A DNA stretch of 64,000 nucleotides from Lachnospiraceae bacterium AC2012 (GCA_000702525.1 JNIN01000001.1:930001-994000), one strand, 5' to 3'; positions 1 through 11,907 are shown, counted from the stretch's first letter. A program made the numbers and translations. The notes: generated by a model from the sequence alone, not told the origin.

Positions 1-637
1 CATCGTATCCAATCGAAACGGTGAGATCAATCTGACGTCGATCGCTATGTGTCGCATTCGTCAAAGAATTGTTCGCAAGCGTTCCATTGGGAATCACGAT
101 TAATTTATTATCAATCGTTCTTAATTTTGTATAGAAAATGGTAATCTCTGTAACGGTACCCTCGTTCTTATGCGTGTCTTCGATGATGTAATCTCCCACC
201 ACAAATGGATGAAGCACCAGAATCAGCACACCACCTGCAAAATTTGAAAGGGAACCCTGCAATGCCAATCCGGCCGTCAATCCGAGCGATGCCACCGCTG
301 CCGCAACCGAACTTGTCTGAATTCCAAATATATTTAAAATAAATGCAACGAGAACCACATACAACAACGCCTTCACAACGGAATTAACGAACTGCTTTAC
401 ACCGGTATCTACATCACGTTTTGTCATGCCCTTTTGCATGATTTTCAGCAATAGATTGATAATCTTTCGACCGATCACATAGACCACCAGTGCTAAAATC
501 ACTGACCAAAGAAATGCAAACGCATCCGGCAAGAATTCCGAAAGCGCATCCTTCACAAATCCCTCATTCATATTCTGAAGCAAACGTTGTGTCATAGTCA
601 GTGTCTTCGTAACGGTCTCTATTGTTTCTTCCTGCAT
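1..637 (-). CDS. Small-conductance mechanosensitive channel, MscS family (3' end outside window)
   Basis: The reading frame is open to the window edge, so 212 codons are seen and the C-terminal cytoplasmic domain is missing. The protein starts MQEETIETVTK and has hydrophobic stretches around residues 40-60 and 85-110. The pore-lining third helix with alternating Ala/Gly (VAAAVASLGLTAGLALQG) is followed by the beta-domain motif around GDYIIED. This order is that of MscS, which opens under membrane tension to release solutes in osmotic downshock. A GAGGAGAAG ribosome site lies 5-6 bases before the ATG. The family is clear; the subtype (MscS versus MscK-like or YbdG-like) cannot be told from the fragment. 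Confidence 0.9.
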   Translation of the reverse strand, partial: MQEETIETVTKTLTMTQRLLQNMNEGFVKDALSEFLPDAFAFLWSVILALVVYVIGRKIINLLLKIMQKGMTKRDVDTGVKQFVNSVVKALLYVVLVAFILNIFGIQTSSVAAAVASLGLTAGLALQGSLSNFAGGVLILVLHPFVVGDYIIEDTHKNEGTVTEITIFYTKLRTIDNKLIVIPNGTLANNSLTNATHSDRRQIDLTVSIGYD

Positions 638-734
638 ATACTACTTCTCCTCGCTTTCAGGGTATAGACATACAGGGTTTATTTTATCACACTTTACTTT
701 CCCAGTCCACGTGTTACCTGCGACCCCGCATGGT

Positions 735-968
735 GTTTCTTGCGCTGTGGCAGAAGGTACGGGGGGAGTCAGCTCTGTAACCTTCGCTAAGAAAAAATGG
801 GGAAGCGCGTTTCTCGATGTCGGCAGCGCACGAAATCTCAATCCGTTTCGTGTTCGTGCTCTCGGTGCCATCCGTGGCACCTCGTGCCGACCTCGTGGAA
901 ACGCGCTTCCTATTTTTCTAAGCTCGAGTTAATCAGCTGACTCCCCCGTACCCTCCGCCACAGCGCGA
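735..968. repeat. Large imperfect palindrome (foldback or MITE-like element)
   Basis: Outer arms of about 33 bases (741-774 and 934-967) are inverted copies with few mismatches, sharing TACGGGGG and AGTCAGCT. Inside them a second pair shares GGAAGCGCGTTTC and GTCGGCA (about 800-826 and 885-910). Read as a single strand the whole segment folds back on itself. Both strands contain chance open frames with no ribosome site that I do not consider genes. No transposase is nearby. The rest of the gap (638-734 and 969-1021) shows nothing I can identify. Confidence 0.75.
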
Positions 969-1021
969 AAAATCCCCAGAAAGGTTCAACGTAAATCCCT
1001 CTACTAAGTTAAATACGTTCA

Positions 1022-1046
1022 ATAAAAAAATAGGCTTCGCCTATAA
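1022..1046 (-). terminator. Intrinsic terminator, second of two behind serA
   Basis: On the minus strand a short stem ATAGGC-GAA-GCCTAT is followed by a T run. It lies just beyond the stronger serA terminator and probably acts as a backup. Confidence 0.6.
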
Positions 1047-1050
1047 AGTA

Positions 1051-1084
1051 AAAAGGTCCTGTGAAACAACCACAGAACCTTTTT
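1051..1084 (-). terminator. Intrinsic terminator of the leu-ilv-ser operon
   Basis: Minus-strand hairpin: AAAGGTTCTGTG pairs with CACAGGACCTTT around a short loop and ends in a T run. It starts a few bases after the serA stop codon. Confidence 0.85.
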
Positions 1085-1091
1085 CACATCT

Positions 1092-2255
1092 TTACTTAAC
1101 TACGTGTACGCGGATAACTTCCTCGATGGCGTTCAGTTTTTCGATAGCACATGGAGAAATTGGAGTATCCAAATCTACCAGTGCGTAAGCATAATCGCCA
1201 CGACTCTTATTTGTCATGTCGGCGATATTGATATCACTATCACCCAGGATGGTTGCAAACTGTGCGATTACACCCTTGCTATTGTGATGAAGAATACCAA
1301 TACGACCTGCTGCCGTACAGATGCCATTATCACAATCTGGATAGTTCACAGAATGCTTGATATTTCCATTCTCTAAGAAGTCTCGAATCTCCTCTACTGC
1401 CATCACAGCACAATTGTCTTCTGCCTCTTCTGTCGATGCTCCCAGGTGTGGTGTCAGAATGACATTTTCCTGCCCGGCCGTCGTTGGATTTGGGAAATCA
1501 GATACATACTTTCGAATTTTACCTGCCTTGATTCCAGCAATCACTGCTTCTTCATCTACCAGCAAATCTCTCGCGTAATTCAGGATCACTACCCCATCCT
1601 TCATCTTATCAATGGCTTCCTGATTGATCAGATTTCTCGTAGAATCAAGAAGCGGTACATGGACGGTAATGAAGTCACATTTCTCAAAGATTTCATCATA
1701 AGAAGAGCTATGATGTACGGAACGTGAGAGGTTCCATGCCGCATTTACAGAGATGAAAGGATCGCAGCCATAGACTTCCATACCGAGATGCACGGCAGCA
1801 TTTGCAACCTGCACACCGATAGCGCCCAGTCCAATAATACCGAGTGTCTTACCGGCAAGCTCTGTACCGGCAAAATTCTTCTTCGCTTTTTCCATCGTCT
1901 TGCCGATTTCCGGATCGTCCTTGTTTTCCTTGCACCATGTATTTCCACCAATGATATCTCGTGATGCGAGAAGCATTCCGGAAATCACAAGTTCCTTTAC
2001 CGCATTGGCATTGGCACCCGGTGTGTTAAATACAACGACACCAGCGTCCGCGCACTTATCCAGCGGTATATTATTCACACCAGCACCAGCTCTTGCAACA
2101 GCCTTGAGATTCTCTGGTAATTCCAGCTCATGCATCTTCGCAGAACGAACGAGGATGGCATCTGCCTCCTGGATATCGTCTGTCTTGTTATAATTTGAAT
2201 CAAATAAATCCAGTCCCTTTGCAGAAATCGGATTTAAGCAATGATATGTAAACAT
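1092..2255 (-). CDS. serA: D-3-phosphoglycerate dehydrogenase
   Basis: First step of serine synthesis: 3-phosphoglycerate + NAD to 3-phosphohydroxypyruvate, in the cytoplasm. The 387 residues show the short form of the enzyme. The NAD-binding motif GLGAIG is near residues 142-147. The catalytic Arg lies in NYARDLLVDEEAV (about R229) and the catalytic His in LTPHLGAS (about H270). A C-terminal ACT domain follows from about residue 314 (GRIGILHHN onward), the usual site of serine feedback. Last gene of the leuB-ilvD-ilvB-serC-serA operon, 56 bases after serC and followed by two terminators. serC beside it supplies the next step. Confidence 0.96.
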   Translation of the reverse strand: MFTYHCLNPISAKGLDLFDSNYNKTDDIQEADAILVRSAKMHELELPENLKAVARAGAGVNNIPLDKCADAGVVVFNTPGANANAVKELVISGMLLASRDIIGGNTWCKENKDDPEIGKTMEKAKKNFAGTELAGKTLGIIGLGAIGVQVANAAVHLGMEVYGCDPFISVNAAWNLSRSVHHSSSYDEIFEKCDFITVHVPLLDSTRNLINQEAIDKMKDGVVILNYARDLLVDEEAVIAGIKAGKIRKYVSDFPNPTTAGQENVILTPHLGASTEEAEDNCAVMAVEEIRDFLENGNIKHSVNYPDCDNGICTAAGRIGILHHNSKGVIAQFATILGDSDINIADMTNKSRGDYAYALVDLDTPISPCAIEKLNAIEEVIRVHVVK

Positions 2256-2311
2256 CTCTTTTCTTCCCTCCTGGGTTTCCCCATCTTTCCTACTCGCACC
2301 TGACCAAGCTT

Positions 2312-3397
2312 CTATTTCCGATTCTTCTTCTCGAAGTCTTCCATAAAGTTAACCAGTGCCTCTACGCCAGCCTTTGGCATAGCATTATAGATACTTGCTC
2401 TCATACCACCAACGGTACGGTGTCCCTTCAGATTTTCCAGACCTGCTGCCTTAGCTTCTGCAACAAACTTCGCATCCAATTCTGCAGATCCTGTAACAAA
2501 TGGAACATTCATCAGCGATCTACTCTTTGGCTCTACAGTACCCTTGAAGAGTTTTGACTGATCCAGATAGTTATAGAGAATCGCCGCTTTTTCTTCATTT
2601 CTCTGCTTCATCACTTCCAGGCCACCCATATTCTTAAGCCACTTAAATACCAGTCCGCAAATATAGATTGACCAGCAGTTTGGTGTGTTATATAAGCTGT
2701 CATTATCTGCCTGTGTCTTAAACTTCAGCATCGTAGGTGTTCCCGGCAGGCAATCCTCCGTAATCAAGTCCTCACGAATGACATCGATCACCAGTCCTGC
2801 AGGTCCGACATTCTTCTGTACGCCGCCATAGACAATACCGTATTTCGTCACGTCCATTGGTTCGGATAAAAACATGGAAGAAACGTCACTGACCAGATCG
2901 ACCCCCTTGGTATCTGGAAGTTCCGGGTATCTGGTTCCATAGATCGTATTATTCTGGCAGATATATACATAATCCATATCTTCTGTAATCGGAAGATCTG
3001 ACACATCCGGAATATAGGAAAATGTCTTATCCGCAGAAGATGCCAGTTCTACCACTTCGCCATAGAGCTTTGCTTCAGCAGCTGCCTTCTTAGCCCACTG
3101 ACCCGTGATAATATATCCCGCCTTTTTCTTCTTCATAAGATTCATCGGGATGGCTGCAAACTGCTGTGAAGCGCCACCCTGTAAGAATAACACCTTATAA
3201 TTATCTGGTACTCCAACGAGTTCACGGAAGTCCGACTCTGCCGTCTTAATAATGTCATCAAACATCTTCGAACGATGTGACATCTCATTTACCGACATTC
3301 CACAACCCTTGTAGTCAAGCATGTTCTCCTGGGCTTCCTTCAATACTTCCTCTGGCAGAACCGCTGGTCCCGCAGAAAAGTTGTAAACTCTACTCAT
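2312..3397 (-). CDS. serC: Phosphoserine aminotransferase
   Basis: Converts 3-phosphohydroxypyruvate and glutamate to phosphoserine; PLP-dependent, cytoplasmic. At 361 residues it has family length. It starts MSRVYNFSAGPAVLPEEV, the typical N-terminus. The PLP lysine is in YGGVQKNVGPAG (about K195), and GGMRASIYNA near the C-terminus is the conserved substrate-binding part. The start codon lies 8 bases inside the end of ilvB, so translation is probably coupled. With serA directly downstream this gives two of the three serine-pathway steps; no phosphoserine phosphatase (serB) was identified beside it. Confidence 0.96.
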   Translation of the reverse strand: MSRVYNFSAGPAVLPEEVLKEAQENMLDYKGCGMSVNEMSHRSKMFDDIIKTAESDFRELVGVPDNYKVLFLQGGASQQFAAIPMNLMKKKKAGYIITGQWAKKAAAEAKLYGEVVELASSADKTFSYIPDVSDLPITEDMDYVYICQNNTIYGTRYPELPDTKGVDLVSDVSSMFLSEPMDVTKYGIVYGGVQKNVGPAGLVIDVIREDLITEDCLPGTPTMLKFKTQADNDSLYNTPNCWSIYICGLVFKWLKNMGGLEVMKQRNEEKAAILYNYLDQSKLFKGTVEPKSRSLMNVPFVTGSAELDAKFVAEAKAAGLENLKGHRTVGGMRASIYNAMPKAGVEALVNFMEDFEKKNRK

Positions 3398-5102
3398 CTT
3401 TTTTCTCCTTTAAATCAACCTCATCAAAACAGTCACTAATCGGCGTACCTGGCGCAACCATCGGCCATACCTTGTCATCGGAACCGATAATTACATCGAT
3501 CAATACAGGTCCTTTTGCCTCCATTGCCTGATCGAATATCTCCATAAACTCCTTCTGGCTCGTCGCGCGGTATCCCGTCGCCCCAAGTGCCTCTGCAAGC
3601 TTTACGAAATCCACGCCATCGTCAAGTATCGTACTCGAGTAACGTTTCCCATAAAAGAGATCCTGCCACTGACGAACCATACCCAAAACGTGATTATTCA
3701 TAACCACCTCAATCAATGGCAACTTCTCTCTTGCAGCTGTTGCAAGTTCATTCATATTCATACGGAAACAACCGTCTCCGGCAATGTTTATAACCTTCTT
3801 ATCCGGGTTACCAATCTGTGCACCTATCGCTGCACCCAAGCCATATCCCATCGTTCCAAGTCCACCAGAACTCAGGAAATGTCGCGGCTCCTTGTATTTA
3901 TAATACTGCGCTGCCCACATCTGATGCTGTCCTACTTCTGTTACAATCACAGCATCTCCCGCCGTCTTTTCATACATATAATTAATGGCAAACGGTCCGG
4001 TTAGCCCATCATCCGGTACGACCACCGGATATTTCTTCTTCAATTCTAAGACGTGATCCATCCACTCTTTGTGAGACTGCTGTTCCAGCAAATCATTCAC
4101 TTCGGATAACACCGTCTTTACATCTCCGATCACCTGCGTATCCACTACAATATTCTTGTTAATCTCTGCAGGATCGATATCAATCTGTACAATCTTTGCC
4201 TTCTCCGCAAAACGCTTAGGATTTCCAAGTACACGATCGGAGAATCTCGTACCAATCGCCAGAAGTAAATCGCAATCGCTCACGCCAAGATTCGAGGCCT
4301 TAGTTCCATGCATACCAAGCATTCCGGTATATCGATCCTTCGTTCCATCAAATGCGCCCTTGCCCATAAGCGAATCGCAAACCGGCGCATCTACCAGTTC
4401 TGCAAATCTTGCAAGCTCTTCGGAAGCTCCGGAGATGACAGCACCGCCACCAACAAAGATGAAGGGGCGTTTGCATCGTTTGATCCGATGAATCATTTCC
4501 TCAATGGCTTCCACGCCTGTCTCCTGACTCTTCCTTAAATCCGAGGCGTTAATCGTATGATGTTTCTTATCCTGGTCTGCCGGTTTATATTCACATTTAT
4601 TTCCTGTCGCATCCTTCGTGATATCGACAAGTACCGGTCCAGGTCTGCCCGACTGTGCAATCTTAAACGCTCTTCGCAGTGTCTCTGCAAGCTTATGTAC
4701 GTCCTTTACGATAAAGTTATGTTTTGTCACCGGCATAGTCACACCAGCGATATCCACCTCCTGGAAACTGTCCTTTCCAAGGAGCGGTACCGTCACATTA
4801 CAAGTAATCGCTACGATTGGTACCGAATCCATATATGCTGTAGCGATACCGGTTACAAGGTTTGTAGCACCAGGTCCACTTGTCGCGAAACAAACGCCCA
4901 CCTTGCCCGTCGATCTCGCATATCCATCGGCCGCATGACTTGCGCCCTGCTCATGGCTTGTCAGGACATGTCGAATCTCATTTTTATGTTGATACAGTGC
5001 GTCATAAACATTCAGAATCGCACCGCCAGGATATCCAAATACCGTATCTACTCCCTGTTCTTTCAAACATTCGATTACGATCTCTGCTCCACTTAATTGC
5101 AT
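3390..5102 (-). CDS. ilvB: Acetolactate synthase, catalytic (large) subunit
   Basis: Condenses two pyruvates to 2-acetolactate (valine/leucine branch), or pyruvate with 2-oxobutyrate (isoleucine branch), using TPP and FAD. The 570 residues show the usual order: N-terminal TPP half-site with the catalytic Glu in SHEQGASHAADG (about E51), the central FAD domain, and the C-terminal TPP motif starting GDGCFRMN and ending in VVMNNH. No small regulatory subunit (ilvN/ilvH) is encoded next to it, which is unusual for an anabolic enzyme; it may lie elsewhere. A GGAAGGAAAG ribosome site precedes the ATG. Overlaps serC by 8 bases. Confidence 0.95.
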   Translation of the reverse strand: MQLSGAEIVIECLKEQGVDTVFGYPGGAILNVYDALYQHKNEIRHVLTSHEQGASHAADGYARSTGKVGVCFATSGPGATNLVTGIATAYMDSVPIVAITCNVTVPLLGKDSFQEVDIAGVTMPVTKHNFIVKDVHKLAETLRRAFKIAQSGRPGPVLVDITKDATGNKCEYKPADQDKKHHTINASDLRKSQETGVEAIEEMIHRIKRCKRPFIFVGGGAVISGASEELARFAELVDAPVCDSLMGKGAFDGTKDRYTGMLGMHGTKASNLGVSDCDLLLAIGTRFSDRVLGNPKRFAEKAKIVQIDIDPAEINKNIVVDTQVIGDVKTVLSEVNDLLEQQSHKEWMDHVLELKKKYPVVVPDDGLTGPFAINYMYEKTAGDAVIVTEVGQHQMWAAQYYKYKEPRHFLSSGGLGTMGYGLGAAIGAQIGNPDKKVINIAGDGCFRMNMNELATAAREKLPLIEVVMNNHVLGMVRQWQDLFYGKRYSSTILDDGVDFVKLAEALGATGYRATSQKEFMEIFDQAMEAKGPVLIDVIIGSDDKVWPMVAPGTPISDCFDEVDLKEKKDE

Positions 5103-5163
5103 CTTTTTCTTTCCTTCCCACTTTGCGGCAACTAGCCGCGTATTCCATTCTGCCTATATGCTT

Positions 5164-6834
5164 CTATGCCTTTGGCGCTTCGAGAATTGCTCCACGATTT
5201 CCAGAAGTAACCATCGATGCATATCTGGCAAGATAACCTGTGGTTACCTTTGGTTCTCTTGGCTTCCACTCCGCTCTTCTCTTCTCAAGTTCTGCATCAT
5301 CCACCAAGAGCTGTATGCTCATATTTGGAATATCAATGGCAATCTGGTCACCTTCCTGAACAAGTGCAATCGGTCCGCCAACGGCAGCTTCCGGTGATAC
5401 ATGTCCAATCGATGCACCTCTGGAAGCTCCCGAGAAACGTCCATCCGTAATCAAAGCAACGGTAGAGCCAAGCCCCATACCTGCAATCGCAGACGTCGGA
5501 TTCAACATCTCTCGCATACCAGGGCCGCCCTTTGGTCCTTCGTAACGAATGACAACGACATCGCCATCGACAATCTTGCCTCCCTTAATAGCAGCAATCG
5601 CATCCTCTTCACAGTCAAATACTCTGGCCGGTCCCTGATGTACCATCATTTCCGGTACAACCGCAGAGCGCTTTACAACCGAGCCATCCGGTGCGAGGTT
5701 CCCTTTGAGTACGGCAAGTCCTCCCGTCTTACTATATGGACGATCCAGCGGTCTGATGACTTCCGGATTTTTGTTCACTGCATATTTAATATTTTCACCG
5801 ACGGTCTTACCTGTAACCGTCATACAATCGGTATTTAATAAACCAGCATCTGCCAGTTCCTTCATCACGGCATAGACTCCACCCGCTTCATTTAAGTCTT
5901 CCATATAGGTTGGGCCCGCAGGTGCAAGGTGACAGAGGTTCGGCGTCTTCTCACTAATTGGATTTGCATAAGAGATATCAAAATCGAATCCCACTTCATG
6001 CGCAATCGCCGGCAAATGAAGCATCGAATTGGTTGAACATCCAAGCGCCATATCTACCGTCAAAGCATTGATAATTGCTTCTTTTGTCATGATATCTCTT
6101 GGACGAATATCCTTCTTCAGCATATCCATAACCGCATATCCCGCACGTTTTGCGAGTCTGAGTCGCTCGGAATAAACTGCCGGAATCGTACCATTTCCAC
6201 CAAGTCCCATACCGAGTGCCTCTGTCAGGCAGTTCATCGAATTCGCTGTATACATACCGGAGCATGAACCGCAGGTAGGGCAGACATTCTCTTCAAAATC
6301 TCTCACATCGTCTTCTGTCATCGTACCGGCAGCATAAGAGCCAACCGCTTCAAACATAGAAGATAAGGATCTCTTCTGACCGTGAACATGTCCTGCCAGC
6401 ATCGGGCCTCCGGAAACGAATACAGTTGGAACATTGATTCTGGCCGCTGCCATCAGAAGTCCCGGCACATTCTTATCACAGTTCGGCACCATAACGAGCG
6501 CATCAAACTGGTGCGCAATCGCCATACACTCCGTAGAATCTGCAATCAGATCCCTCGTAACCAGGGAATACTTCATACCGATATGTCCCATCGCGATACC
6601 GTCGCATACGGCTATCGCTGGAAATACAACCGGAGTACCACCCGCCTCTGCTACGCCGAGCTTTACGGCATCAACAATCTTATCAATATTCATATGTCCA
6701 GGTACGATCTCGTTATAGGAACTAACGATACCGACCATCGGTTTCTTTATCTCTTCTGCTGTAAAACCAAGTGCATTCAGAAGACTTCTCGCCGGTGCCT
6801 GCTGCATCCCGGATTTCATATTGTCGCTTTTCAT
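5164..6834 (-). CDS. ilvD: Dihydroxy-acid dehydratase
   Basis: Dehydrates 2,3-dihydroxy-isovalerate and its isoleucine-branch homologue to the 2-keto acids; an iron-sulfur, oxygen-sensitive enzyme. The 556 residues have family length. Conserved features are [12 protein letters not shown] (about 76-87), the cysteine motif NCDKNVPG (C119) and [18 protein letters not shown] (about 185-202), then [15 protein letters not shown] near the C-terminus. Lies 61 bases upstream of ilvB. An AGAGGG ribosome site precedes the ATG. The ketol-acid reductoisomerase (ilvC) that connects IlvB with IlvD is not in the window. Confidence 0.96.
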   Translation of the reverse strand: MKSDNMKSGMQQAPARSLLNALGFTAEEIKKPMVGIVSSYNEIVPGHMNIDKIVDAVKLGVAEAGGTPVVFPAIAVCDGIAMGHIGMKYSLVTRDLIADSTECMAIAHQFDALVMVPNCDKNVPGLLMAAARINVPTVFVSGGPMLAGHVHGQKRSLSSMFEAVGSYAAGTMTEDDVRDFEENVCPTCGSCSGMYTANSMNCLTEALGMGLGGNGTIPAVYSERLRLAKRAGYAVMDMLKKDIRPRDIMTKEAIINALTVDMALGCSTNSMLHLPAIAHEVGFDFDISYANPISEKTPNLCHLAPAGPTYMEDLNEAGGVYAVMKELADAGLLNTDCMTVTGKTVGENIKYAVNKNPEVIRPLDRPYSKTGGLAVLKGNLAPDGSVVKRSAVVPEMMVHQGPARVFDCEEDAIAAIKGGKIVDGDVVVIRYEGPKGGPGMREMLNPTSAIAGMGLGSTVALITDGRFSGASRGASIGHVSPEAAVGGPIALVQEGDQIAIDIPNMSIQLLVDDAELEKRRAEWKPREPKVTTGYLARYASMVTSGNRGAILEAPKA

Positions 6835-6910
6835 CTTTTTCCCTCTCTTATCTACTTTTCTATCTTCACGTAAACTTCCTACGATATCCTTCGTAACTTA
6901 ACATCATAAA

Positions 6911-8011
6911 TTACTGGATTCTCTCGCAGATCAAGTCGCCCATCTCTTTGGTTCCAACCTGCGTTACGGTAGCTCTCTTATCTTCTGTCGGCATGATATC
7001 GATCGTTCGATATCCATCCTCGAGAACCTTCTGTACCGCCTGTTCAATCGCATCCGCTTCCTGATCCAAATCAAAACTATAACGAAGCATCATGGCTGCG
7101 GAAAGAATTGTCGCAATTGGATTGGCAATCCCCTTGCCTGCAATATCCGGCGCGGAACCGCCACTTGGTTCATATAAACCAAACTTTGTTTCATTCAGAC
7201 TTGCGGAACTCAGCATGCCGATTGAACCTGTCACCATACTTGCTTCATCCGATAAGATATCGCCAAACATATTCTCTGTCAGGATTACATCAAACTGCTT
7301 TGGATCTTTCACAAGCTGCATCGCACAGTTATCAACGAGCATGTGCTCATAGGTCACTTCCGGATAATCTGCTGCCACTTCCTCTACCACTTTTCGCCAA
7401 AGTCTCGAAGAATCCAGGACATTTGCCTTATCGACAGAAGTCACCTTCTTACGACGCTTCATCGCAATATCAAATCCACGAATAGCAATCCGGCGAATCT
7501 CCTCTTCACTATAGGTCAGGGTATCCGTCGCCGTAACAACACCATCCACTTCTTCTGTCTTTCTTTCGCCAAAATATAAACCGCCCGTTAGTTCACGCAT
7601 AATCATCATGTCAAAACCATCGCCAATAATATCCTCTCGCAGAGGACATGCTTCACGAAGTTCCTTATATAAATACGCAGGGCGCAAATTTGCAAATAAA
7701 TTCAGGGATTTTCTAAGTTTTAGAAGGCCGGCCTCCGGTCTCTTCTCCGGTGGTAACTGATACCATGGAGAAGTAGACGTATTGCCACCGATGGAACCCA
7801 TCAACACCGCATCGCTTGCCTTTGCCGCAGCAATGGCTTCGTCTGTCAGTGGTTCTCCGGTCGCATCAATGGAACAGCCGCCCATTAAGATTTCATCGTA
7901 TAAAAATGTATGACCATAACGTGCTCCGATACAATCGAGCACTTTCTTTGCTTCGGCAACAACTTCTGGTCCGATTCCGTCGCCACCGATCACTCCAACA
8001 TTCAATTTCAT
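6911..8011 (-). CDS. leuB: 3-Isopropylmalate dehydrogenase
   Basis: Oxidative decarboxylation of 3-isopropylmalate in leucine synthesis, NAD-dependent. 366 residues, family length. The protein begins [21 protein letters not shown]; the substrate-loop sequence [14 protein letters not shown] and the NAD-binding [21 protein letters not shown] are intact, as is the metal-binding LSDEASM. First gene of the operon. The other leucine genes (leuA, leuC, leuD) are not in the window. Its leader carries a clear sigma-A promoter and two stem-loops. Confidence 0.96.
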   Translation of the reverse strand: MKLNVGVIGGDGIGPEVVAEAKKVLDCIGARYGHTFLYDEILMGGCSIDATGEPLTDEAIAAAKASDAVLMGSIGGNTSTSPWYQLPPEKRPEAGLLKLRKSLNLFANLRPAYLYKELREACPLREDIIGDGFDMMIMRELTGGLYFGERKTEEVDGVVTATDTLTYSEEEIRRIAIRGFDIAMKRRKKVTSVDKANVLDSSRLWRKVVEEVAADYPEVTYEHMLVDNCAMQLVKDPKQFDVILTENMFGDILSDEASMVTGSIGMLSSASLNETKFGLYEPSGGSAPDIAGKGIANPIATILSAAMMLRYSFDLDQEADAIEQAVQKVLEDGYRTIDIMPTEDKRATVTQVGTKEMGDLICERIQ

Positions 8012-8037
8012 CTTTCTTCTTTCCTTCCTTTACGCCA

Positions 8038-8126
8038 ATATACATTTTCGAGACGAGAACATCCCATAGAACAAAATGTATATACAATTCGTTATATTTA
8101 TTCAACATATGTGAAAATAACGAATT
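8038..8126 (-). promoter_or_regulatory. Structured 5' leader of the leu-ilv-ser operon
   Basis: The ~130-base leader holds two perfect inverted repeats: 10-base arms (8086-8095 with 8117-8126, AATTCGTTAT/ATAACGAATT) and 11-base arms (8038-8048 with 8073-8083). Neither is followed by a T run, so these are not simple terminators, and I see no T-box signature or leader peptide rich in Leu/Ile/Val. They could be protein-binding sites or RNA stems near the ribosome site. Confidence 0.5.
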
Positions 8127-8149
8127 TCTCTTCTAATTGACTTGAATAT

Positions 8150-8178
8150 ATATTAGTAGATTTCGCATAATATTTCAA
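8150..8178 (-). promoter_or_regulatory. Sigma-A promoter of leuB-ilvD-ilvB-serC-serA
   Basis: On the minus strand TTGAAA (8173-8178), a 17-base spacer and TAATAT (8150-8155). The predicted start is about 130 bases before the leuB ATG. Confidence 0.75.
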
Positions 8179-8188
8179 CCGACTCATA

Positions 8189-9001
8189 TTATATAATTCC
8201 AAACTTCTTCATCGCTTTATAGATTCCATCATGATAGATATCATCCGTAACGTAATCCGCTGCTTCTTTCGCATCCGCGATTGCATTTCCCATTGCAATA
8301 CCAAGATTCGCATAGGAAAGCATATCGAGGTCATTCGGTCCATCGCCAAAGGCAACGGAGTCCGCCTGCGTAAGTCCATAATGTTTCAATACGTATTCCA
8401 TACCCGTCGCTTTGTTCACGCCTTCCACCGTGATTTCACCACTGTATTTGTCATGGATATCAAAACTTGATAATTCTACATGGAAATAATCCCCCAGATA
8501 TTCCTTCACATAATCAATGGTAAAATTCGAGCGATTATAGAATAACTTCTCCACCGGACCGAGATTTCTAAGATCATCTACTACATGAAACAGTGCAATA
8601 TTCTCTTCCATCTGCTCTAAATCACAGCCCGCCTGCAGGAATCGCTCTCTCGTCTTCTCGTAACCGCGCTTCGTGGTATAGATTCCGTCCTTTGTCTGTA
8701 CCCCAAAGCTGACATCCTCATTTTCAAAAAGGCGAAGGAACTTCTCTTCCTCTTCCTTCGCAACAACGGACTCATAGACAACCTCGCCACCGATTTCGAT
8801 ACATGCGCCAGCTGCCGCCACAATACCGTCATAAGGAAGCTCCTTTACCGGCCCCACAAGCTGTGTACGTGATCTGCCACTACAGAGGAAAATCTTATTT
8901 CCTTTTGCCTTCGCAAGTGCAATCGCTTCCTTCGTAGAGTCTGAAATATAACCTTCTAATGGCACCAACGTACCATCAATATCAAAAAATATAACCTTCA
9001 T
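8189..9001 (-). CDS. HAD-superfamily hydrolase, Cof-like (subfamily IIB)
   Basis: A cytoplasmic phosphatase of the Cof/YidA type, which usually acts on sugar phosphates or other small phosphorylated metabolites. Substrate unknown. 270 residues. Motif I is FFDIDGTLVP (residues 5-14), motif II is LCSGRSRTQL, and the C-terminal motif III/IV is AFGDGPNDLDMLSYANLGIAMGNA, here split by the usual small cap domain. Ribosome site AAGGTGG precedes the ATG. Its 3' end lies just upstream of the leuB promoter. It may have its own promoter in the gap after the ATP synthase terminator. Confidence 0.9.
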   Translation of the reverse strand: MKVIFFDIDGTLVPLEGYISDSTKEAIALAKAKGNKIFLCSGRSRTQLVGPVKELPYDGIVAAAGACIEIGGEVVYESVVAKEEEEKFLRLFENEDVSFGVQTKDGIYTTKRGYEKTRERFLQAGCDLEQMEENIALFHVVDDLRNLGPVEKLFYNRSNFTIDYVKEYLGDYFHVELSSFDIHDKYSGEITVEGVNKATGMEYVLKHYGLTQADSVAFGDGPNDLDMLSYANLGIAMGNAIADAKEAADYVTDDIYHDGIYKAMKKFGII

Positions 9002-9062
9002 GTCTGTTCCACCTTCCTATATTACGTTCCCATGATAACAGAAATGTTCACACTGTCTCAAG

Positions 9063-9111
9063 ACAAAAAGTCCCAGCGATGATAGAAATTCTATCACCAC
9101 TGGGACTCTTT
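9063..9111 (-). terminator. Intrinsic terminator of the ATP synthase operon
   Basis: Minus-strand hairpin with arms AGTCCCAG and CTGGGACT plus an inner TGATAGAA/TTCTATCA stem, then a T run, directly after the atpC stop. Confidence 0.88.
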
Positions 9112-9132
9112 CACCAACAGATTTATTTAAGA

Positions 9133-9570
9133 TCATTCACTGAAATTAATTCCGTGTTTTCCACCGGAAGTCGCTTTCAAACGAGCCATCGCTCTGGCAA
9201 GTGATGCAGAAGAATGATAGTATTCCTGCACACTCTGCTTCTGACGAAGTTGTTCTTCCGCACGTTCCTTCGCAGCTTTCGCTCTTGCGATATCAATATC
9301 TTCCGGACGTTCCGCAGATTCCACGAGGAGTGTTACTCGGTTATTTGCGATTTCTAAGAAACCACGACCAACAACCGCTCTTCTCCACTCAGCTCCCTCC
9401 TCTTCCTGGAAACGAAGCTCACCATCGTATACAGCAATAACCATATCTTCATGGTGCGCTAAGATTTCTTTCTCTCCATCGATTTCCGGGATAATCAGGG
9501 AACGAACCTGGCCTTTAAAGAAGACACCGTCTGCAGCTATGATCTTGGCATAATAAGTACTACTACTCAT
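9133..9570 (-). CDS. atpC: ATP synthase F1 epsilon subunit
   Basis: Part of the central stalk of F1; couples rotation to catalysis and can inhibit ATP hydrolysis. 145 residues. The N-terminal beta-sandwich contains VRSLIIPEIDGEKEILAHHE and GRGFLEIANNRVTLL; the C-terminal helical part (about 90-135) holds the usual Ala/Arg/Glu-rich hairpin. The last ~10 residues (GGKHGINFSE) are an extension. Last gene of the atp operon, 14 bases after atpD, followed by a terminator. Confidence 0.95.
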   Translation of the reverse strand: MSSSTYYAKIIAADGVFFKGQVRSLIIPEIDGEKEILAHHEDMVIAVYDGELRFQEEEGAEWRRAVVGRGFLEIANNRVTLLVESAERPEDIDIARAKAAKERAEEQLRQKQSVQEYYHSSASLARAMARLKATSGGKHGINFSE

Positions 9571-9584
9571 AGTTCCACTCTTCC

Positions 9585-11898
<2,314 letters not shown>

Positions 11899-11907
11899 AG
11901 TATCACC

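Noticed and set aside
641-932. Open frames on both strands inside the foldback element
   Set aside because: No ribosome sites, basic low-complexity translations, and they simply reflect the palindrome.
3690-7580. Many plus-strand open frames opposite ilvB, ilvD and leuB
   Set aside because: Shadows of strongly conserved minus-strand genes; no start signals of their own.
8012-8140. T-box or leader-peptide attenuator for leuB
   Set aside because: No T-box consensus, no run of Leu/Ile/Val codons and no terminator.
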